From Bradyrhizobium huanghuaihaiense (GTDB lineage: Bacteria; Pseudomonadota; Alphaproteobacteria; Rhizobiales; Xanthobacteraceae): a stretch of DNA of 44,753 bases. Where the stretch lies: positions 1 to 44,753 of the forward strand of contig NZ_VLLA01000042.1 in assembly GCF_007830635.1 (NCBI RefSeq). Reading direction: 5' to 3'. The first letter of the stretch is position 1. Each line of letters opens with the position of its first letter. Under the pieces are notes generated by a model. It was not told where the DNA came from, searched no databases, and saw only the letters and a program-made list of their open reading frames with translations. Both the position numbers and the translations under genes were made by a program. Of the stretch, positions 1-8,281 are shown in pieces.

Positions 1-300
1 CGTCTTGCGACGGTCTCAGTCTCGTTGCCGAGACACAGCGCAGACCTCCCGAGGTAAGACCGACCGCCTTCACCGCACGCCCGCCGAATTTACCACCCCG
101 ACCTTTGATGACCTTGGACTTCGCGATCAATTGCTCGCTCGTCCGGCCGGGTAGGCCTCGTTATCCGGTGTTTGTCCATCGGGCCGCGGCTTTGCTCCAC
201 GCTTTCTTCAGACCCCACCTCACGATGACGCCCTTGCGCTTCGCTAATCCTTCGCCGCCATCAGGCTGGATAGAGGACTTCCACCTCCAAGCTGTCGCTC
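1..300. other. non-coding left edge, possible remnant of a dispersed element
   Basis: No convincing gene is present. The plus strand has a short open frame (105-386) that contains LRFANPSPPSGW. I remember this kind of peptide from many unrelated genomes as a probably spurious prediction over a repeated non-coding sequence. The stretch may be the tail of a mobile or repeated element that continues to the left of the window. I see no terminal inverted repeat or transposase piece to prove it. Confidence 0.25.
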
Positions 301-311
301 ATACTCGGCAC

Positions 312-346
312 ACAAAGAAAAGCCCCGGCGGTTTCCCGCCGGGGCT
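312..346 (-). terminator. Rho-independent terminator of the porin gene
   Basis: An 11-bp perfect stem (321-331 pairs with 336-346) closes a 4-nt loop. On the minus strand the stem is followed by TTTTCTTTG, a reasonable U-rich tail. It lies 25 bp beyond the porin stop codon, so it should end the porin transcript. Confidence 0.85.
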
Positions 347-370
347 CTCTGTCAGGTCGTTAGACCGAAC

Positions 371-1978
371 TTACCAGTTGCGCTGAGCGCGGAGGAGCAG
401 AACGACCGAGTTCTGATCCTTGAGCTCGTAGGTCGCGACCGGCTTGGCCGGAACCGGGACCAGAGCGGCCGGGGTCACCGTACCAGCATACTTCTGGTCG
501 AGATGGGTCCAGGCGAGGTCAGCCGAGAACGTCAGGTTCTTGACCGGGGTCCAGCGGGTGATGATACCCGCCTGGGCGATCGCGAAGTCCGGGTTGCACG
601 ACGTCACGCCGGCAAAGCCAGCACCGATCACGCCACCACCAGCACCACCGGCGCCGCACAGCGTGGTCTTGGCCAAGGTGCCGAACTGCGCCTGAGCGTA
701 AGCACCGTAGATCGCCGTGTTCCAGTAGGGATCCCAGTTATGGGTGTAAGCACCGCGGAAGCCCCAGGTCTTGACGGTCTCCTGCGAGCTGCCCGTGATG
801 AACACGGTGTCCGGAGCCGAGGCATAGCCGAGGCTCTGGTAGGCAGTGCTTGAGCCGCCGAACATCACGTAGGTGCTGCCCGCCAGGTTCTGGAAGTTGT
901 AGCGGGTCGCGCCGTCGGTGTAGACGCCCTGGATGTTGATCACGTCACCCGCACCAGTCGGGATGTTCTTGATCGACAAAGCGAGCTGAACCGCCCAACC
1001 CCACTTGTCGTCGGGGTGGCCAGTGGGCTCGGTCGCGCCGTAGTAAGCGACGTGGTTGTCCTTGGCCGCAACCGACGCCTGGAAGAGGCCCCAGGCCTGG
1101 TCGACACGAACCTGACCGACGATGTTCGGCGAACGCGAACCGCCGATGGCGTTGGAGCCGTAGGAGGCACCGAGGACGCTCGACGCGGTCGCACCGGTCA
1201 TGTTGAGGTTGCCGGCCTGCATGTACGAGGTCGGATCTTCCAGCGAGATCGCCGCCGTGATGCCCTGACCGAAGTCAGCGGTGTAGGAGAACTGGTTGAT
1301 ACCAGTGACCGTGCCGCTGCCGCCGACGAGACCGTCGAAGTTGTTGCCGGGATAGTTGGTCCAGGGCGCGTCGAACTGCGACACGGCCTTACCCATCGTG
1401 AAGCCAGCGAACTGGATGAAGGCGTAGTACACGCCGAGCGAACCGGCCGAGGTGTTGCCGTCGGTGCCGTTCACCGAGCCACCGCCCGAGCCGAAGAGCG
1501 ACGTGGTGGTCGCGCCAGGGGTCGTGGCAGTCGCCAGCGCGCCGCTGTAGGCGGTGGTGCCGGTCGCGCTGCCGGTGCCGACGTAGTTGCCGGTGGTCCA
1601 GGAGAACACGCCGTCGAAGAAGGTACGGACGACGCCGTACTCGGTCGCGGTGCGCGTGTCGATGTTGAGGTCTTCACGAGCGCGCGCGGTGTAGTAGTTC
1701 GTCAGACGGTTGCGCGCACCGTTGGCGCCCTGGGTCGAGACGTTCTGGTTCAGGGTGAAGTCCGAGTTGGTGCCCAGCGCGACTTCGGCGCGCAGGTAAC
1801 CACCCAGCTTGATGCAGGTGTCAGTGCCCGGGATGTAGTAGAATCCGGCACCGTACAGGGAGCAGATCTTCACGTATTCGACCGCCTTGGCCTTCACGGG
1901 GAGATCGGCTGCCTGCGCTCCGCCAACGGCGATCAGACCCGCCGCTGAACCGAGCAAAAGGCTCTTAACCAACTTCAT
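371..1978 (-). CDS. outer-membrane porin, Porin_2 family
   Basis: A 535-residue general-diffusion porin of the outer membrane, of the type abundant in Bradyrhizobium. Residues 1-23 form a signal peptide (MKLVKSLLLG..., cleavage expected after AQA before ADLPVKAK). A conserved early segment carries two cysteines (KICSLYG and DTCIKLGGYLRAEV, about residues 37-65). The chain ends in an aromatic residue (QRNW), as beta-barrel proteins do for Bam-dependent insertion. About residues 125-180 are unusually rich in Gly, Thr, Ser and Ala, probably a long surface loop. The frame is open to 2128, but the ATG at 1978 is chosen because a GGAGG Shine-Dalgarno lies just upstream and a signal peptide follows at once. 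The gene is alone, with its own terminator and a long upstream region. Family assignment is firm; substrate is unknown. Confidence 0.93.
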   Translation of the reverse strand: MKLVKSLLLGSAAGLIAVGGAQAADLPVKAKAVEYVKICSLYGAGFYYIPGTDTCIKLGGYLRAEVALGTNSDFTLNQNVSTQGANGARNRLTNYYTARAREDLNIDTRTATEYGVVRTFFDGVFSWTTGNYVGTGSATGTTAYSGALATATTPGATTTSLFGSGGGSVNGTDGNTSAGSLGVYYAFIQFAGFTMGKAVSQFDAPWTNYPGNNFDGLVGGSGTVTGINQFSYTADFGQGITAAISLEDPTSYMQAGNLNMTGATASSVLGASYGSNAIGGSRSPNIVGQVRVDQAWGLFQASVAAKDNHVAYYGATEPTGHPDDKWGWAVQLALSIKNIPTGAGDVINIQGVYTDGATRYNFQNLAGSTYVMFGGSSTAYQSLGYASAPDTVFITGSSQETVKTWGFRGAYTHNWDPYWNTAIYGAYAQAQFGTLAKTTLCGAGGAGGGVIGAGFAGVTSCNPDFAIAQAGIITRWTPVKNLTFSADLAWTHLDQKYAGTVTPAALVPVPAKPVATYELKDQNSVVLLLRAQRNW

Positions 1979-2128
1979 GTTAAACCTCCAAGTTTGCTCT
2001 ATAGGGAAGGTTCCGGATCCGCTGGGTGACGACACCCTAAGGTTGGTTCCCTTGTCCCTTAACTCACCGCTTAGTCGCTTCGCGCCTTCGGACACACCCG
2101 CTGAACGCGAGGGACTTAAGCGAACCAC

Positions 2129-2726
2129 CTAAAACGGGACGACCTCGGGATGCCCCCCTCCGTCGCTCAGTCACAATTACCGAACGTCCTTGCACACACA
2201 ACAACAGAACGCTTCAAGACGGGCCTATGAAGCTCGTTTTCCGACGGGTGTTGCACAAATAACACGCAGATGTGATCACGGCGCCCTCGCAACATACTGT
2301 TTTTTCTGATGTTTTCGAGACGGTTCCATTCGCCTCTGAAAATCCTCAGTTGAGGCGGCGCGGACGGAGCGTCGTCCCTTTGCGGTTCTGACGCGGTCGA
2401 ATCGTGGAATCGGCCGGAGACTCAGGCGGCACGCCGGCCCGCCGCGAAATGGCTCACCTGGCAAGGTCACGGCCACGACAGCAGCCGCCAGAAGGACGCC
2501 GGTCGACGCGGCAGTGGACATTCATATGAAGTGGCTCGGATAGATTGGCTCGGACCGGCACTGGGCCACCAGGCCGGCCGAAACAGCCGGCATCCGGCGC
2601 CAGCCCCTTCTTCCCAATCAGCGTCCTCGATCCCCGTCGGGCGCCAGTCCGGGAACCCGGGAGCGGGCGGAGCGGCTGTGGTGCGTCCGTGTCAGCAATG
2701 GGGGCGGCAGGCGTAGGACGGCCTGC
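2129..2726. other. long intergenic region between porin and TPR/OGT genes
   Basis: About 600 bp without a gene I trust. It must hold the porin promoter and leader. A small dyad, GTGTT-N8-AACAC at 2248-2265, could be a regulator site upstream of the porin. A minus-strand open frame (2276-2521, 81 codons) begins with a hydrophobic stretch, MSTAASTGVLLAAAVVAV, but lacks a Shine-Dalgarno and its remainder is Arg-rich in the way of chance GC-rich frames. It is not called as a gene. Confidence 0.4.
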
Positions 2727-5339
2727 TCACCCAAGCGCCTGAATTTCGATCTGGTCCGGCGGCAATCCAGCTTGATGCCTTTGAAGCATTGCCTCGTAGG
2801 CCGCCTCCAAATGCTTCGTATAGAGAGGCGCATCAAACAGCGACGTTGTCCGGTTCTCTTGCAGCCTGTTGCGAATGGCCTGAAGCCTTTGCTTGTTGCG
2901 CGCCAGGTCGATCGCGAGCGCTTCATATTCCTCGCGTGTCCGCGTGATCAGCTCGGGCAGGCCAGCGGCCTCAAGCAAGCTCGCGGCGACGCGGCCTGCG
3001 AAACCATTTCCGATCTGCGTCAGGACGGGCAGACCGGCCCACAGCGCATCGCTGGCCGTCGTATGTGCGTTGTATGGCAGTGTATCCAGAAACAGGTCGG
3101 CAAGGCGATGGCGCGCCAGATGGTCGGAGGATGATGAAAGGCGCCTTGCGAACACGAGGCGGTCCGGATCGATGCCGAGGCGTCCTGCTTCCTTTCTCAG
3201 GTTGGATTTTGCCATTTCCGCCATATCGGACAACCACAACACCGACTGGTCCACGCTCCTCAGGATATTCATCCAGCTGCCGAAGACGGACGGATTGATC
3301 TTGTAGGCATTGTTGAAGCAGCAAAACACCGTCCATTCCGGCCGCAGATCGTGATCGGCCCTGTCGCAGGCCGTCTGGTCGATGGCCTGTCCCCTGCTGT
3401 CGCGCGGCATGAAACTGCCAGGCAGGCGAACGACCTTCTCTTCAAAGAACGGGGCGCTGGATTCCGGCAGCACGACCTTGTCGGCGATGATGTAATGCGC
3501 GAGGTCCTTGCTTCCCAATGTCCCTGCGAATCCGAGGTAATTGACCACAATCGGAGCTGGACCGGATGCGAACAGCGACAGCCTGGCATTGTGCGTATGT
3601 CCGGCAAGATCGACGAGGATGTCGATCCCGGCATCGTTGATCGCTTGCAGGACCTCACCGTCGTTCTTGTGCTGACAATCGATGAAGCGATGGAAGGAGC
3701 CTTCCAGCCGCTTGCGCAATTCGCTGTCGTCCCCCGGACCGATCGAGAAGGCGTAGGTCTCGAAGCGGTCGGTGTCGTGGCTCTCGAAAATCCCGGCGGT
3801 CAGGTAGCCGACCGGATGCTCGCGCAAATCGGGCGAGACATATCCGACCCTAATCCTGTCGTGCCTGTTGCTCTCCCCCTTCGCGCCTGGTTTCGAGAAT
3901 TGCGGGAGCTTTGCGGCGACCCATGCTCTGGCGCATCGGAGATGATCGTCAGGAGAATCCGTCAGCGACAGCAATGCAAAGGGAGAGCTATTCGCTTTCC
4001 CCGCCCGGATTGCCGCCGTCAAATGACTGATCTCTTCCTCCAGATGATCCCAGTTGCACAAATGCATCTTTGCATAGAGACGCAACCCCTCGATGCCTTC
4101 GAGATCAGGATTGATGGACAGGGCCTTGTCGTAAGCGGCAAGAGCCTCGTCGAAGCGCCTGAGATCGGTGAAGACATTGCCTCGACCAATCCAGGCCCCT
4201 TCCAGTTCAGGCTTGGTCGAGAGTGCCTTGTCGAAAGCAGCAAGAGCATCCTCGTAGCGCTTAAGCCCCCACGCAACATTGCCTTGACCGAGCCATGCTT
4301 CGGCGAGGTCGGGCCTGATCGACAGCGCCCGCTCATAAGCGGCAGATGCGCCATCATAGCGCTTGAGCTCGGTGAGAACGTTGCCCCGGCCAAGCCACGC
4401 CTCCGCCAGATCAGGCCTGATCGACAGCGCCTTGTCATACGCCGCGAATGCTGCGTCGTAGCGCTTCAGATCGCAGCAAACATTGCCGCGGCCAAGCCAG
4501 GCGCCCTCCAGATCGGGCTTGGTCGACAGCGCCTTGTCGTAGGCGGCAAGCGCGTCGTCGTAGCGCGCAAGGCCCCAGAGAACATGCCCCCGCGCAACCC
4601 ACGCATTCGCCAGATCGGGCTTGATCGCCAGCGCCTTCTCGTAGGCAGCAAGCGCTTCGTCATGGCGCTTGAGATCGGCCAAGACGTCACCTCGGCCAAT
4701 CCATGCGTCCCCGAACCCAGGCTTGCCCGACAGCGCCCTGTCGTAGGTTGCAAATGCCTCGTCATGGCGCTTGAGATTCCGCAAGGCATTGCCGCGGCCG
4801 AGCCAGGCATTCTCCAGATCGGGCTTGATCGCCAGCGCCTTGTCGTAGGCGACGAGAGCGTCTTCGTAGCGTTGCAGTTTTTCGAGGCAATTGCCCTTGC
4901 TCACATAGGCATCGGCGAAGTTCGGATTGTAGGCTATCGCCTTGTCGAATTGATCGATCGCGTTCGAATAGTCTCTCGCAAACTCGGCGAGGATCGAACC
5001 TCGGTTGTGGTAGGAAAGAGGATTGCGCGGATTCACCGCCAAGGCGCGCGAAAAATACGTCAGCGCCTCCTGGGGGCGATTCAGGGATTTGAGCGCATAG
5101 CCATAGTTGCTGAGCGCTTCGTCACTGCTTCCATTCAGGCCGACCGCCGCCTTGAGATGAATCTCGGCCTCCGAAAACCGGCCCTGCATCAGCTTGATCA
5201 CGCCGAGGAAGTGCTCGACGTCAAAGATGTTCGGGGAGGATCTCCTGATCTGCTCGAGTATTTTTTCCGCTTTCGCCAGGTCCCTGCCCTGAAAGGCATC
5301 GACGGCACGCCGAAATTTGGCCTGCAACTCGTTCGCCAA
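2727..5339 (-). CDS. TPR protein with O-GlcNAc-transferase-like (GT41/SPINDLY) domain
   Basis: An 870-residue, probably cytoplasmic protein. Residues 1 to about 415 are tetratricopeptide repeats. From residue 144 on there are eight near-identical 34-residue units of the pattern RYDDALAAYDKALSTKPDLE. About residues 495-850 match the Glyco_transf_41 catalytic region, with RIRVGYVSPDLREHPVGY, a DLAGHTHNARL segment, NYLGFAGTLGS, FCCFNNAYKINP and the LDTLPYNAHTTASDALWAG stretch. The family transfers a sugar, usually GlcNAc, to Ser/Thr of proteins; bacterial targets are mostly unknown. Start choice: TTG at 5339, preceded by GGGAGG six bases upstream; the nearby ATG is in another frame. It is monocistronic. 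Substrate and donor are inference; the fold is not in doubt. Confidence 0.9.
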   Translation of the reverse strand: MANELQAKFRRAVDAFQGRDLAKAEKILEQIRRSSPNIFDVEHFLGVIKLMQGRFSEAEIHLKAAVGLNGSSDEALSNYGYALKSLNRPQEALTYFSRALAVNPRNPLSYHNRGSILAEFARDYSNAIDQFDKAIAYNPNFADAYVSKGNCLEKLQRYEDALVAYDKALAIKPDLENAWLGRGNALRNLKRHDEAFATYDRALSGKPGFGDAWIGRGDVLADLKRHDEALAAYEKALAIKPDLANAWVARGHVLWGLARYDDALAAYDKALSTKPDLEGAWLGRGNVCCDLKRYDAAFAAYDKALSIRPDLAEAWLGRGNVLTELKRYDGASAAYERALSIRPDLAEAWLGQGNVAWGLKRYEDALAAFDKALSTKPELEGAWIGRGNVFTDLRRFDEALAAYDKALSINPDLEGIEGLRLYAKMHLCNWDHLEEEISHLTAAIRAGKANSSPFALLSLTDSPDDHLRCARAWVAAKLPQFSKPGAKGESNRHDRIRVGYVSPDLREHPVGYLTAGIFESHDTDRFETYAFSIGPGDDSELRKRLEGSFHRFIDCQHKNDGEVLQAINDAGIDILVDLAGHTHNARLSLFASGPAPIVVNYLGFAGTLGSKDLAHYIIADKVVLPESSAPFFEEKVVRLPGSFMPRDSRGQAIDQTACDRADHDLRPEWTVFCCFNNAYKINPSVFGSWMNILRSVDQSVLWLSDMAEMAKSNLRKEAGRLGIDPDRLVFARRLSSSSDHLARHRLADLFLDTLPYNAHTTASDALWAGLPVLTQIGNGFAGRVAASLLEAAGLPELITRTREEYEALAIDLARNKQRLQAIRNRLQENRTTSLFDAPLYTKHLEAAYEAMLQRHQAGLPPDQIEIQALG
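4091..4910 (-). repeat. tandem 102-bp repeats encoding TPR units
   Basis: Inside the TPR/OGT gene about eight consecutive 102-bp units encode 34-residue TPRs. Their similarity at DNA level is high, with recurring strings such as cgacagcgccttgtc and ggcaagcgc. That suggests recent amplification or gene conversion, and makes the array liable to change length by slippage or recombination. Confidence 0.85.
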
Positions 5340-5792
5340 GCCATTCCTCCCTCAATTCAACTCGTTGACCATAGCAACCGGTCCCGCCAACGCCCATCCG
5401 GGCGGCCGCTGCGGCGCTTATTCCGCCGGGAGCATCGTTACCAGAATCGGCGGGCCGTCCGAGCGAATACGGTCAAGGAGCAGCTCGCTCCACGCGCGAC
5501 AGCAGGCACTTGGCTATAAATCAATTAGATTCAAAGCGTTACTGGGGCATCGCGGAGACGAGCGAATTCCCAGCTCGATAGGCTCTGCCGTACAACTCTA
5601 TCGATTCTGCAGTAAATCCAGCTACTTACGCCAGGAGGAGCACCCCACGCGCAAGAAACAGCCTCACGATAAATGCCAGACATTCCGGCCCCCCGCGCCT
5701 GTTCTCGCGGCGTAATGGTTCTCGTCCCGAAAGCAAGCCGGCCTGTTTCGAAAATCGCTGGGAATATTCGAGCGCAATCACGCGCTTACAAA
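5340..5792. other. intergenic region, no gene seen
   Basis: About 450 bp between the TPR/OGT gene and the tRNA promoter. No frame has a Shine-Dalgarno or recognisable protein. Parts around 5511-5530 (ggctataaatcaattagatt) are A+T-rich compared with the rest and could include the promoter of the minus-strand TPR gene. Confidence 0.35.
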
Positions 5793-5821
5793 TTGACCGG
5801 CCCAACGAATTAGAGGCATAA
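5793..5821 (+). promoter_or_regulatory. likely sigma-70 promoter of tRNA-Ser
   Basis: TTGACC at 5793-5798 and GCATAA at 5816-5821 with a 17-bp spacer. The -10 box ends 10 bp before the mature tRNA start, a normal spacing for a tRNA gene. Confidence 0.55.
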
Positions 5822-5831
5822 GGCTCGCACC

Positions 5832-5924
5832 GGAGAGGTGGCCGAGTGGCTGAAGGCAACGCTTTGCTAAAGCGTCATACGGTCTCAAGCTGTATCGAGG
5901 GTTCGAATCCCTCCCTCTCCGCCA
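5832..5924 (+). tRNA. tRNA-Ser (anticodon GCT)
   Basis: A class II tRNA. The acceptor stem GGAGAGG (5832-5838) pairs with CCTCTCC (5914-5920), with discriminator G at 5921 and CCA encoded at 5922-5924. The anticodon arm is ACGCT-TTGCTAA-AGCGT, giving anticodon GCT, which reads AGC and AGU serine codons. A long variable arm follows (catacggtctcaagctgtat), and the T arm contains the standard GGTTCGAATCC. The 90-nt body is right for serine tRNA. Confidence 0.97.
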
Positions 5925-6065
5925 CCCAACAGCAGCAGCATCAACAAAGTCTGTGGGCTCTTTCAGCTGAAGGCGGCCGCCGATCGGCTCCGGAAGCCCC
6001 GCGCCAGCACCAGCGCCGCCGAGCTCAGGCCGATTCCCGATGACCTTATATATGTGTGTCCGCGC

Positions 6066-6275
6066 CTAGCGGCCGGACCGCCAGATGCGCCAATGCGACG
6101 GCGAAATCAGCACCGGCTCGTTGGCCCAGACGTTGAACCAGACGCCGCACCTGCGGCGAACCGGAAAGGTCCAGGGCACGATGCCCGTCTTGTGCGGCCG
6201 TCCGAGTTCCAGATCGCAGTCATCGGGAGCGATCTGAATCGGCAGCCATTGTCGTTTGGTGTCGTGGGTGTTCAT
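6066..6275 (-). CDS. small conserved hypothetical protein, 69 aa
   Basis: A 69-residue protein starting MNTHDTKRQWLPIQIAPDDC. It has many tryptophans (W10, then WTFPVRRRCGVWFNVWANEP and SHWRIW) and no signal peptide or membrane segment. I remember similar short proteins from Bradyrhizobium genomes, without a function. The open frame runs upstream to 6545, but the Arg-rich extension looks like chance, and the ATG at 6275 starts the well-formed part. It stands alone between the tRNA gene and a Sel1-like gene on the same strand, about 200 bp apart. Confidence 0.65.
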   Translation of the reverse strand: MNTHDTKRQWLPIQIAPDDCDLELGRPHKTGIVPWTFPVRRRCGVWFNVWANEPVLISPSHWRIWRSGR

Positions 6276-6471
6276 GCCGCGCGGGTTTCTTAAGTGGCGG
6301 CACGACGAAAGATTTGATTCAGCGCAACAGGTCCGCCCGTGAAAACACGGGGTTGGATGCGATTCTCGGTTCAAAGCGGGTTTCGAGCGAAGTCGATATC
6401 GGCTCGCGCAAGAACCGCGCATCAAACAGGGACCGAGAGCCCGGTCCGGTTCCATCGGACCGGAAACGGCT

Positions 6472-6738
6472 CTAGTGCGCGGAAACCCACGCCCTCGCGT
6501 CGCGCTGCGCAGCCGAGATCTCGGCATCCGACATCTGGCCAGCAACTTCCTGGCGGAGCGCCACGGCGTCCTTGCGGCCCTTCAGGGCAGCGAGGTTGAA
6601 CCATTTGTGCGCGGCGACGAGATCGACGAGGCCGGAGCGGCCGCTCGACCAATAGATCCCGCGCTCGAACAGCACGTCCGACAGCGCGCTGGCATCGATC
6701 GGCGTCGCCATCTCCAGATCGAAAGTACCCTGAAACAT
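6472..6738 (-). CDS. Sel1-like repeat protein, 88 aa
   Basis: An 88-residue protein with one Sel1-like repeat of the TPR-related SLR class: LVDLVAAHKWFNLAALKGRKDA at about residues 38-60, followed by AVALRQEVAGQMSDAEISAAQR. Such short single-repeat proteins are common in Bradyrhizobium and probably act in protein-protein contacts, but no partner is known. The ATG at 6738 (MFQGTFDLEMATPIDA) is chosen; the longer frame to 6990 has an Arg/Ser-rich extension typical of non-coding sequence. A weak GGGGAT lies upstream. Nothing in the neighbourhood points to its job. Confidence 0.75.
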   Translation of the reverse strand: MFQGTFDLEMATPIDASALSDVLFERGIYWSSGRSGLVDLVAAHKWFNLAALKGRKDAVALRQEVAGQMSDAEISAAQRDARAWVSAH

Positions 6739-7623
6739 AACGCATCCCCTTTTTTCTTGTGCCGCCTCGTTCCCCCGAGCGCGGCCCCCGTCCAACTCTG
6801 ATTTGCATGATCCCTTCTGGGATCGTGCACTGTTCAACTCTTCCCCAAGTCTTCTCGTCGAAGTCTTCTTGCCCAAGCCGTTTGCCGGCTTGTTGGAGGC
6901 GATGATGGCGGGCAAATTTGAATGGCAGTTTAAGTATCGCGATGAAGCAGACGTAAACGCGAGCGCGCGGCGCCTGCGCGCAAAATTCAAAAAGTCCCCG
7001 ATTTGCAGGCACTTCTGCGATTCGTCAGATTCTGTTTACCGCAGGATTTTGGGACATCGATAACCATCGCGCGCGGTGGTGCGCGTCCTGCGGTTACAAT
7101 TTGTGGGAGCGGCTCACCCGAAGAGCCCCGCGTGGCCGCCTCGTGCGGCGGCACCACTCGCAGCCACCAATGCCGGCCGGCGCGAGCTCGGGTCTGGGGA
7201 ATCGGTCTTGGTGGGCTTGGCGCAGTCGCCCGAGCCATGACCGTCACGGCAATCGCCGGTTCGCCGCAGCCATCGTCTGCCCCAAGGCAGCACGACAGAA
7301 GCGGCGCGGACGCGTCGCGGTCAGATCAGCAATGTGGGAAAGGGGATGCCGGCAATACCCCGGCCTCAGGGAGAACGAGGGCGTCGGCGAACACGTCAGG
7401 ACCAGATTTCACGTCGACCCGAAGGCCGCTTGTGAAATTGCGGAGCCCCGGAAGGAGAACCGCACCGAACGAAGAAAACTCGTTTCTTCTGCCGGACCGT
7501 GAAAGAGAACGGCCCGACCGTTGACCTGATGTCTCGCCGACACCCTCTATCGTCGACCAGAACCTCTGGGAGGCGCTGATGACGTGCCGGCTGCTCTAAG
7601 AGCCGGCAACTTCAGAAGCGAAG
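6739..7623. other. long gene-poor gap
   Basis: About 880 bp. Several overlapping frames of 80-170 codons exist on both strands (for example 7003-7524 plus and 6987-7247 minus), but all have Arg/Pro/Ser-rich content and no Shine-Dalgarno, so I call none. At 7586-7607 a 7-bp inverted repeat (GCCGGCT/AGCCGGC) lies just beyond the stop of the lysine-rich peptide gene and could be its terminator, though there is no T-run. The rest may be decayed coding sequence or regulatory DNA. Confidence 0.4.
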
Positions 7624-7716
7624 TTACTTCTTCTTCTTCGCGACCTTGCGGGTCTTCTTCGCAGTCTTCTTCACTGCGCTCTTCGCCTTCTTCGCCTTCT
7701 TCGCTTTCTTGGCCAT
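7624..7716 (-). CDS. 30-aa lysine-rich, histone-tail-like peptide
   Basis: A very short gene, 30 codons plus TAA. The product begins MAKKAKKAKKAKSAVKKTAK and ends KVAKKKK. It is about half lysine with alanine spacers, like the tails of histone H1, of bacterial Hc1/AlgP-type proteins and of the TopA of this window. Reality is supported by an excellent Shine-Dalgarno (CGGAGGG, five bases before ATG), a proper stop and the non-random AAG/GCG codons. It likely binds DNA or RNA electrostatically; this is inference from composition. It sits alone between two long non-coding stretches. It could also be a decayed remnant of a longer lysine-rich protein. Confidence 0.7.
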   Translation of the reverse strand: MAKKAKKAKKAKSAVKKTAKKTRKVAKKKK

Positions 7717-8281
7717 GTTGCCCTCCGATGTGTGAGATGGCTTTAATCGCTGCGTGCACTCGGGGATCGAATGCACTCACCCCAAATACACCAACACGAC
7801 GAAAAAAACATCTTCTCACTTAAGGAAGTGTTGACGGCGCGGTGCGCGTGCGCCAGCCGCGCTTGATTTGCCGACACGCAGAGACACGCGTCCGCGATTG
7901 CAAATGCTTCTCGCAGCATCGACGTCGTCCAGCGCAGTGATTGCAGAAAAACTCTATGCAGCAAGTACTATTCTGCGCGCACACATCACGCGTGATCAGT
8001 GCGATGAAGTGCACTGCAATGCGCGCTATCGCCTCGCAGAGGCGAGTCGCGGACTCTGAGTCGCGATTTTTGGCAACGAAATTATTTTCATGCTTAACGG
8101 CGGAAGCGCTCGTCAGAGCGTGTGCAAGTCGCCGTTTCGCGCGAATCGCGCGACGGCGATTCGGTGGCGCTGCGCGCCCTCAGCGGGTGATGTTTGCCAC
8201 CAACGATGCGCACGAACGTCGCATCGCGAAGCCGTCGCGAGGTGACGGAGCGTGTCCGCCACCTCGTTCGAACGCGTGAGC
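7717..8281. other. non-coding region with palindromes and hairpins
   Basis: About 560 bp upstream of the lysine-rich peptide gene and downstream of gatB. It holds a perfect 12-bp palindrome ATCACGCGTGAT (7985-7996) and a perfect hairpin CGCCTC-GCA-GAGGCG (8030-8044). Then comes GACTC-T-GAGTC (8052-8062), followed by a T-run (8066-8070). On the plus strand the last part resembles a terminator of a short RNA; on the minus strand the region would be a leader of the lysine-rich gene. No protein frame is convincing. Confidence 0.4.

Noticed and set aside
2276..2521. 81-codon minus-strand frame with a signal-like start
   Set aside because: No Shine-Dalgarno, and the second half is Arg-rich chance-like sequence.
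4091..4910. Regularly spaced repeats as a possible CRISPR array
   Set aside because: Period is 102 bp, in frame, and encodes TPR units; no short repeat/unique spacer pattern.
3351..5519. 722-codon open frame on the plus strand
   Set aside because: It is the antisense of the TPR/OGT gene. Its length comes from high GC and the repeated TPR codons; its own repeats merely mirror the TPR units and no family is recognisable.
5905..5924. tRNA 3' end as a phage attachment site
   Set aside because: No second copy of the tRNA end and no integrase in the window.
6803..7063. 86-codon plus-strand frame
   Set aside because: No Shine-Dalgarno and it overlaps other equally open frames; nothing supports translation.
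7003..7524. 173-codon plus-strand frame in the gap before the lysine-rich gene
   Set aside because: Arg/Ser/Pro-rich with overlapping frames on both strands; no ribosome site and no recognisable domain.
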